From assembly GCF_004959925.1 (NCBI RefSeq), contig NZ_SPUW01000003.1:372001-436000 (forward strand): a stretch of DNA of 64,000 bases. Direction: 5' to 3'. Within the stretch, counting starts at the first letter, position 1; every line of letters begins with the position of its first letter. A program made the translations under genes and the position numbers. Shown here piece by piece: positions 60,558 to 64,000 of this stretch. The notes under the pieces are model-generated. The model had not been told where the DNA came from. It worked only from the letters and a program-made list of their open reading frames with translations, and made no database searches. Source of the DNA: Pseudooceanicola onchidii. Its GTDB lineage: Bacteria; Pseudomonadota; Alphaproteobacteria; Rhodobacterales; Rhodobacteraceae.

Positions 60558-61418
60558 ATGCGTAACATCGCAACATCCCGTCTGGCTTTCGCGGTTGCGG
60601 GGGCCCTGACCCTCGCCGCCGGCGCTGCCATGGCGGACGAAGAGGCGGACCTGGTCATCAACGGCGAGACCGAGATGACCGTCCGGACGGACGCGCCTGC
60701 GCACCTGCAAGATGCGCTCGACACGATCTATTCCGGCTGGGTCTTCCGCAATGACGACACGCAGATGATGCAGGCGGATGACTTCGACAACCCCGGCATG
60801 ATCTTCGTCGACCAGGCGATGGACGCCTGGGCGGCCGTTGACGGGTCCGAAGGCAAAAGCTGTGCGTCGTGCCACGAGGGCCCGGAAAGCATGGCGGGCG
60901 TCAGCGCGACCTATCCCAAGTGGGTTGAAACGGCGGGCGAGGTGCGCACCACCTGGCAGCAGATCAACGATTGCCGCGAAAACCGCATGGGCGCCAAGCC
61001 GTGGAAGATCACGGGCGGCGACATGGTCGCGATGCAGGCGCTTCTGGCGGTCCAGTCGCGTGGCATGCCGGTCAACGTGGCCATTGATGGCCCCGGCGCC
61101 GAGACCTGGGAAAAGGGTAAGGAAATCTACTACACCCGCTATGGCCAGCTTGAGCTGAGCTGCGCGAATTGCCACGAAGACAACTATGGCAACTACATCC
61201 GCGCAGACCACCTGAGCCAGGGTCAGATCAACGGTTTCCCGACCTACCGCCTGAAGAACGCCAAGTTGAACGCGGTCCAGGCCCGGTTCGAAGGCTGCAT
61301 CCGCGACACCCGCGCCGAGCCCTTCAAGGCCGGCAGCCCGGAATTCGTGGCGCTTGAGATGTATGTCGCCTCGCGCGGCAATGGCCTGTCGGTCGAAGGG
61401 CCGTCGGTCCGCAACTGA
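60558..61418 (+). CDS. soxA: Diheme cytochrome c SoxA
   Basis: 286 residues. Signal peptide to about AMADEE. Two heme motifs, CASCH (102-106) and CANCH (202-206), mark the diheme type. The probable persulfide ligand is Cys247 in EGCIRDTRAEPF. With SoxX it catalyses oxidative coupling of thiosulfate to SoxY. The following 87-base gap holds a terminator and SoxR-type dyad, so soxB may have its own promoter. Confidence 0.95.
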   Translation: MRNIATSRLAFAVAGALTLAAGAAMADEEADLVINGETEMTVRTDAPAHLQDALDTIYSGWVFRNDDTQMMQADDFDNPGMIFVDQAMDAWAAVDGSEGKSCASCHEGPESMAGVSATYPKWVETAGEVRTTWQQINDCRENRMGAKPWKITGGDMVAMQALLAVQSRGMPVNVAIDGPGAETWEKGKEIYYTRYGQLELSCANCHEDNYGNYIRADHLSQGQINGFPTYRLKNAKLNAVQARFEGCIRDTRAEPFKAGSPEFVALEMYVASRGNGLSVEGPSVRN

Positions 61419-61426
61419 TCCAAGGA

Positions 61427-61456
61427 CCCCGCGTCGTTTTCACCGCGCGGGGTTTT
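61427..61456 (+). terminator. Stem-loop terminator between soxA and soxB
   Basis: CCCCGCG / CGCGGGG (7 bp) with a 12-base loop and TTTT after the right arm. Confidence 0.75.
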
Positions 61457-61469
61457 CGATGCTCAATCA

Positions 61470-61485
61470 ATTCACACATGTGAAT
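61470..61485. promoter_or_regulatory. Candidate SoxR operator before soxB
   Basis: ATTCACA-CA-TGTGAAT, a perfect 7-bp dyad with a 2-base spacer, 20 bases upstream of the soxB start and 14 after the terminator. The best-formed of the sox dyads. Confidence 0.7.
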
Positions 61486-61505
61486 ATATAGAAAGAATAC
61501 GCCGC

Positions 61506-63203
61506 ATGATCTCCCGCCGCGATTTCCTTCAGGTTTCCATGGCCGCCTCCGCGCTCTACGGGGTTTCCGGTTTCGGCAATTGGGCGCGGCTGGCCGCGCA
61601 GCAGGCGCTGACGCAGGACCAGTTGCTTGAGTTCGAGACCTTCGGCAACGTGTCGCTGATCCATGTGACCGACATCCACGCCCAGCTGAAACCGATCTAT
61701 TTCCGCGAGCCGTCGATCAACCTTGGTGTCGGCGGCAACAAGGGCGAGGTGCCGCATCTGACCGGCGCGGAATTCCGGCTGCGCTATGGCATCGCGGACG
61801 GATCGCCGTCGCATTACGCGCTGTCTTCGGGCGATTTCGCATCTCTGGCAAAGGCTTACGGTCGGGTCGGCGGGCTGGACCGCGTGGCCACCGTGATCAA
61901 TTCGATCCGGGCGGACCGGCCCGATGCACTGCTGCTGGATGGCGGGGATACCTGGCACGGCTCCTACACCTGCTATCACACCGAAGGCCAGGACATGGTC
62001 AACGTGATGAACGCGCTCAAGCCTGACGCGATGACCTTCCACTGGGAATTCACGCTTGGGTCCGAGCGCGTGCAGGACCTGGTCGAGGGGCTGCCCTTTG
62101 CCGCGCTTGGCCAGAACATCTTTGACGCCGAGTGGGACGAGCCGTCGGAGCTGTTCAAGCCCTACGAATGGTTCGAACGGGGCGGGGCGAAGATCGCCGT
62201 GATCGGCCAGGCCTTCCCCTACATGCCGATCGCAAACCCGGGCTGGATGTTCCCGGAATTTTCCTTCGGCATCCGCGATGAACACATGCAGGCCATGGTC
62301 GACGAGGTCCGGGCCGAGGGCGCCGATCTGGTGGTCGTGCTGTCGCACAACGGCTTCGACGTCGACAAGGCGATGGCGGGCAAGGTGACGGGCATCGACG
62401 TGATCCTGTCGGGCCATACGCATGATGCGCTGCCCGAACCGGTGCAGGTCGGGCAGACCTTCATCATCGCCTCCGGCTCGAACGGCAAGTTCGTGTCGCG
62501 CGTCGATCTGGACGTGCGCGACGGCAAGATGATGGGACTGCGGCACAAGCTGATCCCGATCTTTTCCGACGTGATCGCCCCGGATGCAGAAATCGCCCAA
62601 CTGATCGACGCACAGCGCGCCCCCTATGAGGCGCAGCTGGCCGAGGTCATCGGCAAGACCGACAGCACGCTGTTCCGGCGCGGCAACTTCAACGGCACCT
62701 GGGACGACCTGATCTGCGACGCGCTTCTGTCGGAACGGGACGCCGAGATCGCGATGTCCCCCGGGGTGCGGTGGGGCCCGTCGCTGGTGCCCGGCGACGA
62801 CATCACCCGCGAAGACATCTTCAACGTCACCTCGATGTCCTATCCGAACGCCTATCGCACCGAAATGACAGGTGAATTCATCAAGGTGATCCTTGAAGAC
62901 GTGGCCGACAACATCTTCAACCCCGACCCCTATTACCAGCAGGGCGGCGACATGGTGCGCACCGGGGGGCTGGGCTATTCCATCGATATCTCGAAGCCGC
63001 AGGGCAGCCGGATTTCCGACATGACGATGCTGGCCACGGGCGAAGCGGTCGATCCCGCCAAGACCTACGTCGTCGCGGGCTGGGCCAGCGTCAACGAAGG
63101 CACCGAAGGCCCGCCGATCTGGGACGTGGTCGAGGCGCACATTCGCAAGATGGGCACCGTCACCGTGGGTGACAACACCAGCGTGAAAGTCACGGGGATG
63201 TAA
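61506..63203 (+). CDS. soxB: Thiosulfohydrolase SoxB
   Basis: 565 residues with a Tat-type leader (SRRDFLQ). Manganese phosphoesterase fold: VTDIHAQ (Asp56, His58), LLDGGDTWHG, SHNGFDVD, and HTHD metal ligands. It hydrolyses the thiosulfonate on SoxY to release sulfate, and belongs to the same superfamily as the 5'-nucleotidase at 26424-27992. The frame is full length. A stem GGCCGCGC/GCGCGGCC follows it without a T-run. Confidence 0.96.
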   Translation: MISRRDFLQVSMAASALYGVSGFGNWARLAAQQALTQDQLLEFETFGNVSLIHVTDIHAQLKPIYFREPSINLGVGGNKGEVPHLTGAEFRLRYGIADGSPSHYALSSGDFASLAKAYGRVGGLDRVATVINSIRADRPDALLLDGGDTWHGSYTCYHTEGQDMVNVMNALKPDAMTFHWEFTLGSERVQDLVEGLPFAALGQNIFDAEWDEPSELFKPYEWFERGGAKIAVIGQAFPYMPIANPGWMFPEFSFGIRDEHMQAMVDEVRAEGADLVVVLSHNGFDVDKAMAGKVTGIDVILSGHTHDALPEPVQVGQTFIIASGSNGKFVSRVDLDVRDGKMMGLRHKLIPIFSDVIAPDAEIAQLIDAQRAPYEAQLAEVIGKTDSTLFRRGNFNGTWDDLICDALLSERDAEIAMSPGVRWGPSLVPGDDITREDIFNVTSMSYPNAYRTEMTGEFIKVILEDVADNIFNPDPYYQQGGDMVRTGGLGYSIDISKPQGSRISDMTMLATGEAVDPAKTYVVAGWASVNEGTEGPPIWDVVEAHIRKMGTVTVGDNTSVKVTGM

Positions 63204-63210
63204 GCCCCCG

Positions 63211-63236
63211 GGCCGCGCGTCCTGCGGTGCGCGGCC
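63211..63236. other. Stem-loop after soxB without T-run
   Basis: Perfect 8-bp stem GGCCGCGC / GCGCGGCC with a 10-base loop, 7 bases past the soxB stop. It may stabilise the soxB mRNA end or act as a weak stop; it is not a clear terminator. Confidence 0.5.
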
Positions 63237-63262
63237 TGACGTCTAAAAAATTTGTCTCATGA

Positions 63263-63278
63263 ATTCACACAGATGAAT
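63263..63278. promoter_or_regulatory. Candidate SoxR operator before soxC
   Basis: ATTCACACAGATGAAT, an imperfect version of the soxB dyad with the same outer ATTCA/TGAAT. It ends 25 bases before the soxC start, upstream of the GAGGAGGAG ribosome site. Confidence 0.5.
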
Positions 63279-63303
63279 TCAATGATCTGAGGAGGAGAAG
63301 CTG

Positions 63304-64000
63304 ATGAGCGATGGCTTCGAAGGAAACACCACCTCTCGGCGCGGGTTCCTGAAAGGGGTCGCCGGCGGGGCAGGGGCTGCGGCCTTGGGCGCAGGTGCCG
63401 CGCGGGCCGAGGGCCCGGATCCGCTGATTATGGAGGTGCAGGAGTGGGCCAGCGGGCTGGGCGACGGCGTTGACGAGACGCCATATGGCCTGCCGATCAG
63501 GTTCGAATCCGACGTGGTGCGGCGCAATGTGCCTTGGCTGACGGCCGATCCGATCTCCTCGATCAACTTCACGCCGATCCATGCGCTGGACGGGACGATC
63601 ACGCCGCAGGGCTGCGCGTTCGAACGGCACCATTCCGGTGCGATCGAACTGGCCAAGGCCGATTACCGTCTGATGATCAACGGGTTGGTCGACCGGCCTC
63701 TGGTCTTCACCTACGCCGATCTGGAACGGTTCCCGCGCGAAAACCACGTCTATTTCTGCGAATGCGCCGCCAATACCGGCATGGAATGGGCAGGCGCGCA
63801 GCTGAACGGGGCGCAGTTCACCCACGGCATGATCCACAACATGGAATATTCCGGCATCCCCCTGCGCACCCTGCTGGAAGAAGCCGGGCTGGACGCGGCG
63901 GGCGATCTGGCGGGCAAGTGGGTCTATGTCGAGGGCGCGGATGCGTCGTCGAACGGCCGGTCGATCCCGATGGAAAAGGCGCTGGACGACGTGCTGGTGG
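63304..64000 (+). CDS. soxC: Sulfane dehydrogenase subunit SoxC (3' end outside window)
   Basis: The first 232 residues are visible. Tat leader SRRGFLKGV, then the sulfite-oxidase-type molybdenum domain. The Mo-binding cysteine is probably Cys154 in FCECAANTG, where the usual AGN is AAN, as in SoxC. With SoxD it oxidises the sulfane sulfur left on SoxY. The start has GAGGAGGAG upstream. The frame runs off the window end without a stop. Confidence 0.95.
   Translation, partial: MSDGFEGNTTSRRGFLKGVAGGAGAAALGAGAARAEGPDPLIMEVQEWASGLGDGVDETPYGLPIRFESDVVRRNVPWLTADPISSINFTPIHALDGTITPQGCAFERHHSGAIELAKADYRLMINGLVDRPLVFTYADLERFPRENHVYFCECAANTGMEWAGAQLNGAQFTHGMIHNMEYSGIPLRTLLEEAGLDAAGDLAGKWVYVEGADASSNGRSIPMEKALDDVLV

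Overview
The window is high-GC, densely coded chromosomal DNA from an alphaproteobacterium. It most likely comes from the order Rhodobacterales (Roseobacter/Paracoccaceae group). Supporting signs are a Paracoccus-type sox cluster, a free-standing Hint-domain protein, DUF2948 and a DUF475 protein, the style of the beta-oxidation enzymes, and a short dispersed intergenic repeat with a shared GGAGTATTT core. I see no integrase, transposase, CRISPR array, rRNA or phage gene. The order assignment is inference from gene content; no comparison was run.

Layout. 1-4499: a nucleoside salvage operon (cdd end, deoA, deoB, add, upp). 4577-9125: a secreted SPOR protein, Ada, a membrane protein resembling an M48 peptidase without its metal site, and a YdeI-like protein. 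9177-12516: acyl-CoA synthetase, TauE/SafE exporter and sulfotransferase. 12674-14262: Hint-domain protein, rpiB and a small SH3 protein. 14431-22025: a leftward fatty-acid beta-oxidation unit (MerR regulator, acyl-CoA dehydrogenase, a 70-aa protein, a GST, thiolase, FadB-type enzyme) with a second MerR paralogue upstream. 22166-24433: two hotdog thioesterases and a MATE exporter. 24516-26250: DUF952, pyrD and an ArsC-like gene in overlapping order. 26424-30451: secreted 5'-nucleotidase, pirin, GNAT, DUF1992 and YedK. 30448-34228: a secreted cupredoxin-like protein, a DUF883/YqjE-like membrane pair, DUF475 and an AEC transporter. 34301-36799: tRNA-Gly, an MsbA-type ABC exporter and a BON-LysM protein. 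37005-40364: acyl-CoA synthetase and a CYP153-like P450. 40589-43200: an NMT1/THI5-type ABC importer flanked by identical 34-bp repeats. 43350-45451: tRNA-Thr, a 50-aa gene, murA and DUF2948. 45880-51350: a five-gene peptide-type ABC importer. 51484-55695: TesB, an alpha/beta hydrolase, a protein with two fused TetR modules, and DUF1045.

55779-64000 is the thiosulfate oxidation locus. soxT, soxR and soxS run left; soxV, soxW, soxX, soxY, soxZ, soxA, soxB and soxC (cut by the window edge) run right. SoxR should repress the locus through ATTCACA-type dyads, seen between soxS and soxV, soxA and soxB, and soxB and soxC. SoxV, SoxS and SoxW carry reductant to the periplasm. SoxXA loads thiosulfate on the SoxY cysteine of SoxYZ, SoxB hydrolyses off sulfate, and SoxC (with SoxD beyond the edge) oxidises the remaining sulfane sulfur.

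The features most worth a second look are the two-module TetR protein, the metal-site-less M48-like protein, the 70-aa ribbon-helix-helix-like protein inside the beta-oxidation operon, the ligand-less cupredoxin-like protein, the tandem MerR pair with its palindromes, the separate soxB promoter region and the 34-bp dispersed repeat. None is clearly a new system on sequence alone.
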